Source: Verrucomicrobiota bacterium (GTDB lineage Bacteria; Verrucomicrobiota; Verrucomicrobiia; Opitutales; Opitutaceae). Taken from it: a stretch of 64,000 bases of DNA. This document shows positions 32,257 to 41,659 of this stretch, one piece after another; positions within the stretch are counted from its first letter, which is position 1, and every line of letters begins with the position of its first letter. A program made the translations under genes and the position numbers. The notes below the pieces were generated by a model. It worked only from the letters and a program-made list of their open reading frames with translations, did no database searches and was not told the DNA's origin. Location: contig JACRQG010000031.1 in NCBI GenBank assembly GCA_016222805.1, positions 1-64,000 on the forward strand, written 5' to 3'.

Positions 32257-33777
32257 TTACGGCCCCAGGGCGGGAATCTCGCCGCACTCGGCGATCAGCT
32301 GCGCGAGCAGGCCCATGCCCATCTGGCTCAGGACGCGATAATCGCTGCGCTGCAGCGTCTCGCCACCCCGGTTGCTCTGGGCCGCGCCACCGAGCAGGCC
32401 GTCGGGGGTGAGGTGGCGTTGCAACGCGGCCAGCGTCCGGCGGGCGGCGGCGCCGGCGGCTGGTGGAAGCACGCCCAGGCGCGCGCCATGGGCGAGCGCC
32501 GCGGCAATGCCGGCCGATCCCGAAGTATCGGGCGGGCTGTCGCGATCCTCCACGAAGCAGGACCAGAGGCCATCCGGCCGCTGCAACGGCAGGAGCCAAT
32601 CCGCCGCGCGGCGTAGATCGGCCTCGATCGGCCCGAGTTGGCCCTCGCCCCGCAGGGCGCCAAGGGAGCGCGCGGTGCCGAGCACGTGCCAGGCGACGCC
32701 GCGGGCCCAGCCGCGAAAAGTGCGGCGACCGTCGTCATAGTGGCGGAGCCAGAGCGCGCCGTCGTGCCACAGGCGCTGCCGGCGCACGTTGAGCTGCTCA
32801 ACGGCAAGGGCGGCGAGATCAGGGCGATTCCGGGCCGCCGCGATCACCGCGAGCGGGTAGGCGATCGTGATGCTGCCCTCGGCGGAGAGCATGTTGCCGC
32901 CCTGGATCGCACCATCGGCCCGGCGCAGCTTGACGCAGTAGTCGATGAAGAGACCCACGCCGGCGCCGGCGGGCTGCCAGCGGGCCAAATCGGCAAACGG
33001 CAGCCCGTCCTCGATGCTGTGCAGGCGATGGTCGCGCGGCTCGCTGCGCGGGTCCTCGAACACGAGGCGGTCGCCCGCGGGGAGAAACACGCGCCAGTGC
33101 GCCTCGCGCGCCGCCCGATACGGCCCCGACGGCGCGCGGTCGGCGAGATCCCGGAGTCCCTCGAGCACGCAGCCTTCCATCCAACCGAAGGGCTGCAGCG
33201 AGGCGAGGGAGGCCAGACGGCGGTGAAACTCGATCGTCGGTGCGGCGTCAGCCCGGGCGATCATCACGTGGGGCTGCAATTCGCGGGGGAGGGCGGTCGC
33301 GCCATCGGCACCGTGAAGGAACCAGAGCGGGGCGCCGCCCCCGGCCAGGCGGAGCGCGACACCGCTCGCGCTGACCTCGCTCGCTTGCGCGGGGGTAAGC
33401 GGGAGCTGGAAGGTTTCGAGGGCGTGTGCAAAACGGAGATCGAGGCGCCCCAGCGGGCGGCCGGTCGCCGCCACCGTGACTTCGACGAGCCGCGTCTCGC
33501 GGTCATCCAGGGCGGTGGTGAGTCGCAGGGCGTATCCCGCGCCTGGGGCCAGGTCCCGCGCCTCCGGGCAGCGCAGCACGACGGGACTCTCGCCGACCGC
33601 GAACGCCAGCCACCCCGCCGGCACACGCTTGCCTGAAGGAACCGGGGCGGAATCAGCGACGGGTCGCAGCAGTTCGTACTGGATGGCGGCGGGCACCGCC
33701 CCCGCCGACGGGGCAAGCCCCGCCGCACCTGACAAAAGCAGACTGAAAAGGAAAGGGCGGACGCGGCGAAGGGGCAT
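32257..33777 (-). CDS. GH105/GH88-like unsaturated uronyl hydrolase
   Basis: The ATG at 33777 gives about 506 residues with a signal peptide (RPFLFSLLLSGAAGLAPSAGA). The first 170 residues are a beta-rich domain. From about 190 the alpha/alpha-barrel of the GH88/GH105 families begins: GWMEGCVLEGLRDLADRAP, DYCVKLRRADGAIQGGN, WARGVAWHVLGTARSLG and DTSGSAGIAAALAHGARLG. In these families the WARG and the Asp of DTSG lie at the active site. They hydrate the unsaturated uronic acid left by polysaccharide lyases, so a lyase should act with it. The double beta-helix protein at 43053 is a candidate. It is the only - strand gene between the two receptors. Confidence 0.75.
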   Translation of the reverse strand: MPLRRVRPFLFSLLLSGAAGLAPSAGAVPAAIQYELLRPVADSAPVPSGKRVPAGWLAFAVGESPVVLRCPEARDLAPGAGYALRLTTALDDRETRLVEVTVAATGRPLGRLDLRFAHALETFQLPLTPAQASEVSASGVALRLAGGGAPLWFLHGADGATALPRELQPHVMIARADAAPTIEFHRRLASLASLQPFGWMEGCVLEGLRDLADRAPSGPYRAAREAHWRVFLPAGDRLVFEDPRSEPRDHRLHSIEDGLPFADLARWQPAGAGVGLFIDYCVKLRRADGAIQGGNMLSAEGSITIAYPLAVIAAARNRPDLAALAVEQLNVRRQRLWHDGALWLRHYDDGRRTFRGWARGVAWHVLGTARSLGALRGEGQLGPIEADLRRAADWLLPLQRPDGLWSCFVEDRDSPPDTSGSAGIAAALAHGARLGVLPPAAGAAARRTLAALQRHLTPDGLLGGAAQSNRGGETLQRSDYRVLSQMGMGLLAQLIAECGEIPALGP

Positions 33778-33871
33778 GTTGGCGCGCGCCAAAATGCGGG
33801 AAGGGCCGCGGCAGGTACAGTGCAGAGTGACCGAGGGGACGGCGGGTCGGGTGCCGAGCGGTTTTTTGGGC

Positions 33872-33898
33872 CTAACTGTTTCCCGCGGTTATTCGTCT
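33872..33898 (+). promoter_or_regulatory. Putative ECF promoter, copy 2
   Basis: CTAACTGTTTCCCGCGG followed by TTCGTCT at the same spacing as in copy 1. AAC (33874-33876) and CGTCT (33894-33898) are 17 bases apart, a usual ECF -35/-10 spacing. The receptor ATG at 33904 lies only five bases after the box, so the transcript would be leaderless or nearly so if the box is the promoter. Confidence 0.6.
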
Positions 33899-33903
33899 CA
33901 GGA

Positions 33904-36900
33904 ATGATGACCTCACTCCCCCCCCTTTGGCGCGCGCTGGCCCGGCGCCTCGCGCTGGTCTGGCTCGTGGCGGTGGCCCGGGCGGCCGCCCCAAGCGAGA
34001 CCGGCGCCACAAGGACATTTGACCTTCCGGCCGGCGACGCGGCGGTCACGTTCCGACAGTTCATCGCCCAGTCGCGCGTGCAGTTGCTCTACGCCGCCGA
34101 CGAAATCTCCGGGGTACGCACGAACGCCGTGCGGGGCGAACTGGCGCCCCGCGAGGCGGCCGAACAGATGCTCGCGGGCTCCCGGCTGTCCGCGGTTCAG
34201 ACCGCCAACGGCTCGATCGCCATCAAGGCCGCTCCCCTCCCAAACGAGTCCCGGGCGGCGCCGCTCCTGGCCCCCGGCGACCGCCCGGTCCCGCCTTCCC
34301 CGGTCGCCAGCGATGAGGCCATCGAACTCAGCCCCTTTGTAGTCACGACCGACCAGGACGTGGGGTATCTCGCGGCCAACACGGCCGCCGGCAGCCGCCT
34401 CAACACGGCATTAATCGACACCCCGGCCTCGATTTCCGAACTCACCAAGGAGTTCCTGGCCGACATCAACGCCAACAACACCATGGACGCGGTGGAGTTC
34501 AGCCTCGGCTTCCAGGTCGACCGGCCCGGCGGCAACGACAACCTCTCGCAGTTCCAGTCGCAGACGGCCATCGCCCGCGGTCTCGGCCGCAGCAATACCG
34601 TGAGCCGCGACTACTTTCCGTGGAACCTCTCCGACGATGCCTTCAGCATCGAGCGGCTGAGCGAGAGTCGCGGCCCCAACGCCATCCTCTTCGGCATCGG
34701 CGCCGCGGGTGGCATCATCAACACCACGGCCAAGCGGGCGTTTTTCAAGGACACCGCCAATTGGGGACTCAAGGTCGACGCGCACGGCAGCTGGCGGGCG
34801 ACGATCGATGTGAACCAGAAGCTCACGCCGACGCTGGCCCTCCGCCTCAACGCGCTGAAGGAGGACAATCGCACCTGGCGCGAGGTCGAATACGCGCGGG
34901 CCCGGCGGCTGCACCTGGCCGGCACGTGGCGTCCGTTCAAGCGCACCGAAGTGCGCGTCGAATACGAACGCGGGATCCAGAATCGCGTGATGGGTCGCCG
35001 CTTCTCGGGACTGGATTTTCTCACCCCGTACCTCAACGCCGGGTCACCGAGGTACGACCGGGCCGTCAGTGGCAACACTTACCCGACGGGCGTCACCAGC
35101 GTTGGAGCGAACGCACGCCTCGTCTATGAAAACGAAGCCGGCGCCTGGGCCAACTGGCAGCGGTTCGGCGTGGGCGCACCGCCGGCCACGACCACCGTCA
35201 TGACCCACGAGTCCTTCCTGCCGTTCGAGGCGGTCCTGGCGGGCCCGGCGGGCATCTCCGACAACTCGATGCATACCGGCACGGTCATCGTGCAGCAGGA
35301 GGTCGTGAAGAACCTCTTCGTGGAAATCGGGCTCAACGAATCGGCCACCCGTCGCCTGGTGAACTCTCCGGTGGATTGGAGCAACCAGGGCCTCCGGGTC
35401 GACCCCAACGTGACGGTCCCGCTCGGAGCGGCCCACACCGGCCAGTACTATGTCGAGAGCAGTGCCCGTTACGACTACAACATCGGCGATAACCACAACC
35501 GCCGCCTGCTCGCGACCTACGAGTGGCCCAGCGGCAACCGCTGGATCGGCACGCACCGACTCGTTGGCCTGGCCACCCAGTCGATCACCGAGGGGAGGGG
35601 CCGCTTCTGGCTCGAGACCAACCTCACCCCGCTCAATCCGACGGTGCCGGCGCTCACCAACGCGCAGAACCTCCTCTATCGGCGCACCTACCTGAGCCGT
35701 GCCGGCGCCTTCGGCGACAATGGCCGGCGTTACTACGACCAGAATCCCTTCGCGGGCAGCGGCCCCGCGGTGGCGTTCCGCGATGCCGCCAATGCCCTGA
35801 ATGGCACGATCACCCCCGGCTGGGTGCTGAACAGCGACACGCCCACCCGGAACGACAACCGCGCCCTCATGGCCGCCGGACAGAGCCGCGTGCTGCGGGA
35901 TCGCCTCATCCTGACCTGGGGCGTCCGCCAGGACACGCTGGATACCCAGACCCAGGTCAACACCCGTGACCTCGCGAGCAACGCGATCGTGAAGACGGAG
36001 CTCAGCCCGAAGGCGCGTTACGACGGCAACACGCGGACCGTCGGCGCCGTGGTGCCGCTGCTGCCGTGGTTTTCGGTCTACGCCAACCGGGCCAATAACT
36101 TCAGCCCGCAATCGGCGCTCGACCTCAACAGGAACAACGTCGGCAACGTGAAGGGCACCGGCCGCGACTACGGCTTGAAGGTCAACCTCAGCGGCAATCG
36201 CCTCTATTTCCGCGCCGGCGTCTACGAATCGGCGGCGACGAAGCAGTCGAAACTGGTGTTCAACCACACGAACTGGATTCGCCAGATTTGGGAAGCGATC
36301 GAGGGCACGACCGGCGCGCATTACGCCGCGATTGATTCGACCAACAACGTCTTCGACACGATCGACACCGTGGCGCAGGGCAAGGAATTCGAACTGACGG
36401 CCAATCTGATCAAGGGGCTGTCGTTCACCGCCAACTACGCGACCCTGCGCGTGGAGTCGGCCAACAACATTCCCATCACCGCCACGTACGTCGAGCAGCA
36501 TGCAGCCCGGTGGCGCGGGGCGGATCCCAACCTGCCGGTGCCGTCGGTGGCGGGTCGGACGCTGGCGGTGGCGTGGGCGAACCTTGACACGCTGCTCAGA
36601 CAGGAGCTCGCGCAGAACGGACGCGAGGCGACGGGCAACTACCGCTATTCCTTCAACTGCATCGGTCGCTATCAGTTCCAGTCGGGGGTGCTGAAAGGCT
36701 GGAGCCTCGGCGGCGGCTACCGCCATCGCGACGGGCGCATCGTCAACTACACCGCCGCGCAGGAGAAGATCTGGGCGCCGAGCTACGGGCTGGCCAACGC
36801 CTTCGTCGACTACCGCACAAAGCTCTGGCAGCGGAAGGTCAACACGATCGTGCGCCTCAACGTGGCCAACCTGCTGAACAATCGCGACCACATCCTCGCC

Positions 36901-36987
36901 TCCACCGACGCCACCGGCACGATCATCACCGGCTACTCCTTCCAGGACCCGCGACTCTTCACGCTCTCGGTGGATTTCGGATTCTGA
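33904..36987 (+). CDS. TonB-dependent transducer receptor with STN domain
   Basis: About 1027 residues. The ATG pair at 33904/33907 precedes a signal peptide (LARRLALVWLVAVARAAA). Residues of about 35-105 form the STN (secretin/TonB short N-terminal) domain (AVTFRQFIAQSRVQLLYAAD, then LAPREAAEQMLAGSRLSAV), the part that signals to FecR. The TonB-box-like ELSPFVVTTDQDVGYLA follows at about 142, then the plug (ESRGPNAILFGIGAAGGIIN) and a 22-strand-type barrel ending in LFTLSVDFGF. It is homologous to the receptor at 26220. With the FecR and sigma genes nearby it makes a complete surface signalling system. It heads the + strand glycan gene series that runs to 49511. Confidence 0.93.
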   Translation: MMTSLPPLWRALARRLALVWLVAVARAAAPSETGATRTFDLPAGDAAVTFRQFIAQSRVQLLYAADEISGVRTNAVRGELAPREAAEQMLAGSRLSAVQTANGSIAIKAAPLPNESRAAPLLAPGDRPVPPSPVASDEAIELSPFVVTTDQDVGYLAANTAAGSRLNTALIDTPASISELTKEFLADINANNTMDAVEFSLGFQVDRPGGNDNLSQFQSQTAIARGLGRSNTVSRDYFPWNLSDDAFSIERLSESRGPNAILFGIGAAGGIINTTAKRAFFKDTANWGLKVDAHGSWRATIDVNQKLTPTLALRLNALKEDNRTWREVEYARARRLHLAGTWRPFKRTEVRVEYERGIQNRVMGRRFSGLDFLTPYLNAGSPRYDRAVSGNTYPTGVTSVGANARLVYENEAGAWANWQRFGVGAPPATTTVMTHESFLPFEAVLAGPAGISDNSMHTGTVIVQQEVVKNLFVEIGLNESATRRLVNSPVDWSNQGLRVDPNVTVPLGAAHTGQYYVESSARYDYNIGDNHNRRLLATYEWPSGNRWIGTHRLVGLATQSITEGRGRFWLETNLTPLNPTVPALTNAQNLLYRRTYLSRAGAFGDNGRRYYDQNPFAGSGPAVAFRDAANALNGTITPGWVLNSDTPTRNDNRALMAAGQSRVLRDRLILTWGVRQDTLDTQTQVNTRDLASNAIVKTELSPKARYDGNTRTVGAVVPLLPWFSVYANRANNFSPQSALDLNRNNVGNVKGTGRDYGLKVNLSGNRLYFRAGVYESAATKQSKLVFNHTNWIRQIWEAIEGTTGAHYAAIDSTNNVFDTIDTVAQGKEFELTANLIKGLSFTANYATLRVESANNIPITATYVEQHAARWRGADPNLPVPSVAGRTLAVAWANLDTLLRQELAQNGREATGNYRYSFNCIGRYQFQSGVLKGWSLGGGYRHRDGRIVNYTAAQEKIWAPSYGLANAFVDYRTKLWQRKVNTIVRLNVANLLNNRDHILASTDATGTIITGYSFQDPRLFTLSVDFGF

Positions 36988-37108
36988 GTTCGGCGGAAAG
37001 ATCACTGCAGTTGCCAACCGCCGATTCCAGTCTTCTTCCCGAAGCCGACATTCCCTCGCCGGGAACTCCCGGCGGCCGGTCGGTTCGGTCCCTGCCTCCC
37101 CCGTCGCC

Positions 37109-39166
37109 ATGAAGCCTTCTCGCCTCGCTCTCGTCGTGTTCCTCGGCGCCACCCTGCCGGCGCTGGCCGGGACGCCCGCTGCCTTTGTCGTCGATCATTC
37201 GCGCAGTCCCCACACGGTGTTGCGGCCGCTGCCGTTCGAGGCCGTGCAGTGGACGAACGGCTTTTGGGCGGAGCGCTACCGGCAGCTCGTGGAAGTGACG
37301 CTGGACGAGTCGTGGCGCCTGCTGGCCGATCCGGCGCGGGGCCACGTGCTCGACAACTTCCGCGTGGCGGCGCGGCCGGAGGAGGGGGCGTTCGTTGGCG
37401 TCGCCTGGCAGGACGAGTGGCTCTACAAGTGGCTCGAGGCGGCGGCGAGCGTGTGGACCTCCACCCGCGATCCGGTGCTCGAACGCCGGATGGACGAGGC
37501 CGTCGCGCTCATTGCCGCGGCCCAGGAGGCGGATGGTTACCTCTCAACCAACATCACGGCGAAGCGCGCGCCGCGGTTCCAGCGGGCGCAGGACCACGAG
37601 CTTTACAACCTGGGACACCTGATCCTCGCCGGCGTCGTGCACCATCGGCTGACCGGGAAAAACAACCTGCTGCCGGTGGCGGTGCGCGCGGCCGATTACG
37701 CCTGCCGCACCGTCGGCGTCACGGTGAAACCGTCGTTCGCGCACAACCCCTCGATTCTGATGGGCCTCGTGGAACTCTACCGCCTCACCGGGCAGCGGCG
37801 TTACCTCGAGTGCGCGCAGTTGATCGTGGATCGGCGCGGCGCGGAGCCGCGGAAGCAACCACTCTGGGCGATGCAACCCGACATCCACGGCACGGACTTC
37901 ATCCAGGACCGGGTGCCAGTGCGCGACTCGCGGGAGATCGTCGGCCACAACGTCTTTTTCACCTACCTCTACACCGGGACGGGCGACCTGCTGGCGGAAA
38001 CCCCCGACCCGAAGCTCGCCGGCGCGCTCGACCGGCTGTGGACCGATCTCACGCAGCGGCGGATGTTCATCCATGGCGGGGTCAGCGCGATCCCCGTCGG
38101 CCTCTCGAACAACGCCCCGGTGGTTGAGGGCGCGGGTGCGCCCTATCAACTTCCGAACGCCACCTGCTACAACGAAACCTGCGGTCAAATCGGCGTCTTT
38201 CTTTGGGGCTACCGCCGCCTCGCGCTGCGGCCGGAAGCCGCGATCGCGGACGTGATGGAGCGGGAGATGTACAACGGCATCCTGGCTTGTCTCGGCCTGG
38301 CGGGGAAGTCGTGGTTCTACCGCGCCATTCTGCGCCGGTATGATGCCGACTACCAGTCGGCCGGCTGGACCGACATGGCGTTGCGCGGCCAGCCGGGGCA
38401 CAACCAGATCTGCTGCCCCTCGAACCTGCTGCGCACGATCGCCCAGCTCAGCGCGTATCTTTACAGCCAGGACGCTGCCGGCCTCTGGGTGCACCACTAC
38501 GGCGGCAGTCGGGTGAAGTTGACCCTGGGCGCGGGGGAAACCCTGGCCTGCGAGCAGGTCACGGATTATCCGTGGAGCGGCGAGGTGCAGTTCGTGCTGG
38601 GCGAAGCGCCGGCTCGACCGGTGGCGTTTCGCCTGCGGATCCCCGGCTGGGCCGGGAAGGCAGCGCTGGCGGTCAATGGCACTGCGGTGGAACCCGAGGC
38701 GATCGTGAACGGTTACGCCACGGTGACGCGGACGTGGCGCCAGGGTGACCGGCTCGCGCTTTCTCTTCCGTGTGCCCCGCGTCTCGTCACCGCCGACCCG
38801 CGCGTCGAGGAGGTGCGCAACCAGGTGGCGGTGATGCGCGGACCGGTGCTGTATTGTGTCGAGTCCCGCGATCTTCCTCCTGGAACGGAGGTGCCGGCGG
38901 TGTTTGTGCCCAGTGACATTCGCCTGACCCCGGAGAAGGGACTGCCGGGCAGTCCGGAGGCGTTGGCTCATTCGACGGTGATTCTGCGGGGCGGCGGTCT
39001 GCGCCGGCCGGATCCGCGGGGAGGGGACTTGTACCGTTCGGCGCCGGCCGGGGCCTTCGAGACCTTCGATCTGAGGCTCGTGCCGTACTTCGCCTGGGCG
39101 AACCGCGGCCGTTCCGCGATGAGCGTGTGGCTGCCGGTGGTGTGGCGGGAGGGCGTGTCGCGGTAG
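37109..39166 (+). CDS. GH127 beta-L-arabinofuranosidase-like (DUF1680)
   Basis: The 685-residue secreted protein has a signal peptide (RLALVVFLGATLPALAG). Family features appear in order: VQWTNGFWAERYRQLVEVTL near 47, AQEADGYLSTNI near 138, the (Y)NETCGQIG segment near 353 with the catalytic-region Glu and Cys, and QICCPSNLLRTIAQLSAYLY near 433 with the paired Cys that complete the zinc-thiolate site. A C-terminal beta domain follows (LRIPGWAGKAALAVNGT). Known GH127 enzymes release beta-L-arabinofuranose using a Cys nucleophile. The gene follows the STN receptor by 121 bases and belongs to the same glycan locus. Confidence 0.88.
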   Translation: MKPSRLALVVFLGATLPALAGTPAAFVVDHSRSPHTVLRPLPFEAVQWTNGFWAERYRQLVEVTLDESWRLLADPARGHVLDNFRVAARPEEGAFVGVAWQDEWLYKWLEAAASVWTSTRDPVLERRMDEAVALIAAAQEADGYLSTNITAKRAPRFQRAQDHELYNLGHLILAGVVHHRLTGKNNLLPVAVRAADYACRTVGVTVKPSFAHNPSILMGLVELYRLTGQRRYLECAQLIVDRRGAEPRKQPLWAMQPDIHGTDFIQDRVPVRDSREIVGHNVFFTYLYTGTGDLLAETPDPKLAGALDRLWTDLTQRRMFIHGGVSAIPVGLSNNAPVVEGAGAPYQLPNATCYNETCGQIGVFLWGYRRLALRPEAAIADVMEREMYNGILACLGLAGKSWFYRAILRRYDADYQSAGWTDMALRGQPGHNQICCPSNLLRTIAQLSAYLYSQDAAGLWVHHYGGSRVKLTLGAGETLACEQVTDYPWSGEVQFVLGEAPARPVAFRLRIPGWAGKAALAVNGTAVEPEAIVNGYATVTRTWRQGDRLALSLPCAPRLVTADPRVEEVRNQVAVMRGPVLYCVESRDLPPGTEVPAVFVPSDIRLTPEKGLPGSPEALAHSTVILRGGGLRRPDPRGGDLYRSAPAGAFETFDLRLVPYFAWANRGRSAMSVWLPVVWREGVSR

Positions 39167-39281
39167 GGGCGCCGCTTCGGCGCAAGGCACGCGAAAATCA
39201 CATTCAACGATGAAACTGTCGGGCCCCCTTTTCCTTTCTCCCCGCCGCAGGTAATCGCTCTTCGAGTCCTCTGCACCACGC

Positions 39282-40937
39282 ATGAACCTTCGCTGTCTCC
39301 TGCCTCATTCCCTCCGGGACCGCGCCATCATCGCTTGGCTGGCAGGCATGGGTGTCTTCGCCTTCTCCTGCCCGGCGGTGCACGCAGCGGCTGATCGTGT
39401 TGCCGTGTGGCCGGCGGCCGCGGGCGCGCCGGTTTCGCCCGACTATGAGGTGACGCTATCCCGGGCCGGGGAGACGTGGCGACCGGCGACGTTCTGGTCG
39501 TACAGCCGGGCGGTGGACAAGACCGTCGATCCCGAGGGAAAGTACATCAAGCTGACGTTTCTCGCCCTGCATTCGACCGAGCCGAAGGCGCCGGAAAGGA
39601 ACCGCGACACCTATGCGCATTCGTGGACGCAGTTCGATTTTTCCGGGGGACCGGTCGAGGTGACGGTGAAGATCCGGCGACCGCTGCCGGGAATCACCCT
39701 GCCGTTGCGCAGCGCCGCCGTCCTGCCGTCGATCCACGGCATCCAGGCGCGGATCGAGGGCGGCGACACGATCCGCTTCACGCTGGCGCGGCCGGCCAAG
39801 ATCGCCGTCGTTCCCAACGCCCGCGAGGCGCTGGGCCAGCTGGCGCAGCAGGAGGAGAAACAGGCGCTGGAGGGCTACCGCAACCCTCTCTTCCTCTTTG
39901 CCCGGGCGCCGGAAAAAGACGTGCCGGCGAAAGAGGCGAAGGGAACCCTGGTGATCCGACCCGGGCAGACGGTCACGCCTGCAGAGTTCAGCAGGGCCAA
40001 GGTGATTTGGTTCGAACCCGGCCTGCATGACTACTCCCGGTTTCCCGGCGACGAGCAGTACTACATGGTGCTGCGGACCGGGCAGACGGTTTATCTCGCC
40101 GGCGGCGCCTGGCTGCTGGGCAACTTCCGCTCCGAGGTGCGCCGTCCCATCGAGGACATCCCACTGGTGCGCGGTCGCGGGGTGCTGTCGGGCGACAAGC
40201 AGCCCTGGGATGGTGTGCCGTACGTGCGCACGGTGATCGCCAACGTCCGCCTGGACGGCATTACCGTCACCGATCCGCACAACCACATCCAGCACTCCAT
40301 CGCCCCCGTTCGTGATGTCGCGGTGGTCGGTGCGTGGCACGGCAACACCGACGGCCTGACCGTCGAACCGCGGCCCGGCGACCGTTACGACGGCTGGCAC
40401 ATCGACGACTGCTTCGTGATGGCCGCCGACACAAATCTCAAGGTGGGCGGATCCGCCCGGGCGCGGAACTACGTCGCCTGGCAGCTCAGCAACGCCGAAC
40501 CCGCCTGGATTCGGAATCCCGACCGCTGCGTGGTCGATGGCCTGTACATTATTGCCTTCAACAACTGGCCGCCGCCGGGTGCGGGGGCATCGCGGCAGAC
40601 CTTCAATCTCCACGGCGGCCGCGGCGGGGTGAAACGCACAATCGTGCGCAATGTCGTGGTCGAGGCCCCCTTCGTGCCACTGTTGTTCCTGCTGCCGGCC
40701 GAGGATCCGGGGGCACCGCAGTTCGAGGACGTGATCTTCGAGAATGTGGTCGTGACCACACCGTATATCTCCGCCAAGTCGCCGATCGGCGCCGCCCGGG
40801 CGGACGGGCCCGCGACCGGGCGCATCGTTTTTCGCAACCTGGTCATTAATGGCGTCCGCGTGACCAACGCCAACTGCCGCGACTACTTTGAACTGCTGCA
40901 CGGCGTCACACCCGGAAAGGAGCTGGTGTTCGAATGA
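39282..40937 (+). CDS. Secreted beta-helix glycoside hydrolase-like protein (GH28/GH49-like)
   Basis: The 551-residue protein has an N-terminal hydrophobic export segment (IIAWLAGMGVFAFSCPAVHA). Residues 30-210 form a beta-sandwich (HSWTQFDFSGGPVEVTVKI). The rest is a right-handed parallel beta-helix with DIPLVRGRGVLSGDKQPWDG near 288 and AWHGNTDGLTVEPRPGDRYDG near 350, then DDCFVMAADTNLKVGG. The NTDG and DD pairs sit where GH28 and GH49 enzymes have their catalytic Asp. The sandwich plus helix recalls GH49 dextranases more than plain polygalacturonases. Substrate is unknown. Its stop overlaps the next start (ATGA at 40934). Confidence 0.65.
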   Translation: MNLRCLLPHSLRDRAIIAWLAGMGVFAFSCPAVHAAADRVAVWPAAAGAPVSPDYEVTLSRAGETWRPATFWSYSRAVDKTVDPEGKYIKLTFLALHSTEPKAPERNRDTYAHSWTQFDFSGGPVEVTVKIRRPLPGITLPLRSAAVLPSIHGIQARIEGGDTIRFTLARPAKIAVVPNAREALGQLAQQEEKQALEGYRNPLFLFARAPEKDVPAKEAKGTLVIRPGQTVTPAEFSRAKVIWFEPGLHDYSRFPGDEQYYMVLRTGQTVYLAGGAWLLGNFRSEVRRPIEDIPLVRGRGVLSGDKQPWDGVPYVRTVIANVRLDGITVTDPHNHIQHSIAPVRDVAVVGAWHGNTDGLTVEPRPGDRYDGWHIDDCFVMAADTNLKVGGSARARNYVAWQLSNAEPAWIRNPDRCVVDGLYIIAFNNWPPPGAGASRQTFNLHGGRGGVKRTIVRNVVVEAPFVPLLFLLPAEDPGAPQFEDVIFENVVVTTPYISAKSPIGAARADGPATGRIVFRNLVINGVRVTNANCRDYFELLHGVTPGKELVFE

Positions 40938-41659
40938 AACCAAGGACTTCCCCGATGTCGTCGTCGACCGTGACCCCGCCCGTAGTCGCGCTTCAGCGGA
41001 GCCAGAGCGTGGGCGCCTTTGCCTCGCGCCAACGTGGGTTCGGCCGTTTTTCCGCGTGGTCGCCGGGCCCCGCTGCGGCCGATTTCACGCGAGCATTAGT
41101 GCGCGCCGGCGCGACCCTCGCGCTCCTGCTGGCGTCGACAGCGGGCGTTCTCGATCCCGCGGCCAATGCAGCCGAGTTGGATGCCTCCGGGCTGCAGCGG
41201 TTGTCCCAGGACACCCGCGCCGTGTTGGTGATCACGGGCATGAGGTTGAAGGAAGATCCCGCGGGCATGGTGCTGGAGAAGGACCTCGCGGTCGCCGCCG
41301 GGGCAACCGTGCGCGTGACCAAGCGCGGCGGGCGTCCGGAGGAGAAGCCCACCACGTTGTTTGGCGCGGGAGGCCCGCGGGCGGAGCGCGGTTACTTCTC
41401 GGCGGACTTCATGGTCGATCTCGACGCGACCTACGACATCGCGATGGTGTTCAAGGACGGCACCGTGATCCAAGTGGAGAACTATCGGCTGCCGAAGGAG
41501 TGGCGGACCCATTTCTATTTTCACAGCACCCGCGGCACCAAGTCACCAGCTTCGGTGCTTCGGATCGGTCGCGATGAAGCCACCGGGCTGGCGTGCTACG
41601 TGTATGCCGTCTTCCCCCTGGAGGCCTACCGCAGTCTTGGCGGCCGGCAGCTCCCGTGA
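40934..41659 (+). CDS. Secreted protein of unknown function
   Basis: The ATG overlapping the previous stop gives 241 residues, but the first 50 are Ser/Arg-rich and unlike a normal export signal. A GTG at 41099 would start a clean signal peptide (VRAGATLALLLASTAGVL) and give 186 residues, so the true start may be there. The mature part is beta-rich (AVLVITGMRLKEDPAGMVLE, ERGYFSADFMVDLDATYDIA, WRTHFYFHSTRGTKSPASVL) and suggests a small sandwich or carbohydrate-binding fold. It is locked between two overlapping glycoside-hydrolase-like genes (ATGA before, GTGA after), which argues for a role in the same pathway. I recognise no family. Confidence 0.6.
   Translation: MKPRTSPMSSSTVTPPVVALQRSQSVGAFASRQRGFGRFSAWSPGPAAADFTRALVRAGATLALLLASTAGVLDPAANAAELDASGLQRLSQDTRAVLVITGMRLKEDPAGMVLEKDLAVAAGATVRVTKRGGRPEEKPTTLFGAGGPRAERGYFSADFMVDLDATYDIAMVFKDGTVIQVENYRLPKEWRTHFYFHSTRGTKSPASVLRIGRDEATGLACYVYAVFPLEAYRSLGGRQLP

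Noticed and set aside
35044-37152. 702-codon open frame on the - strand
   Set aside because: Antisense to the STN receptor; no motif or signal peptide.
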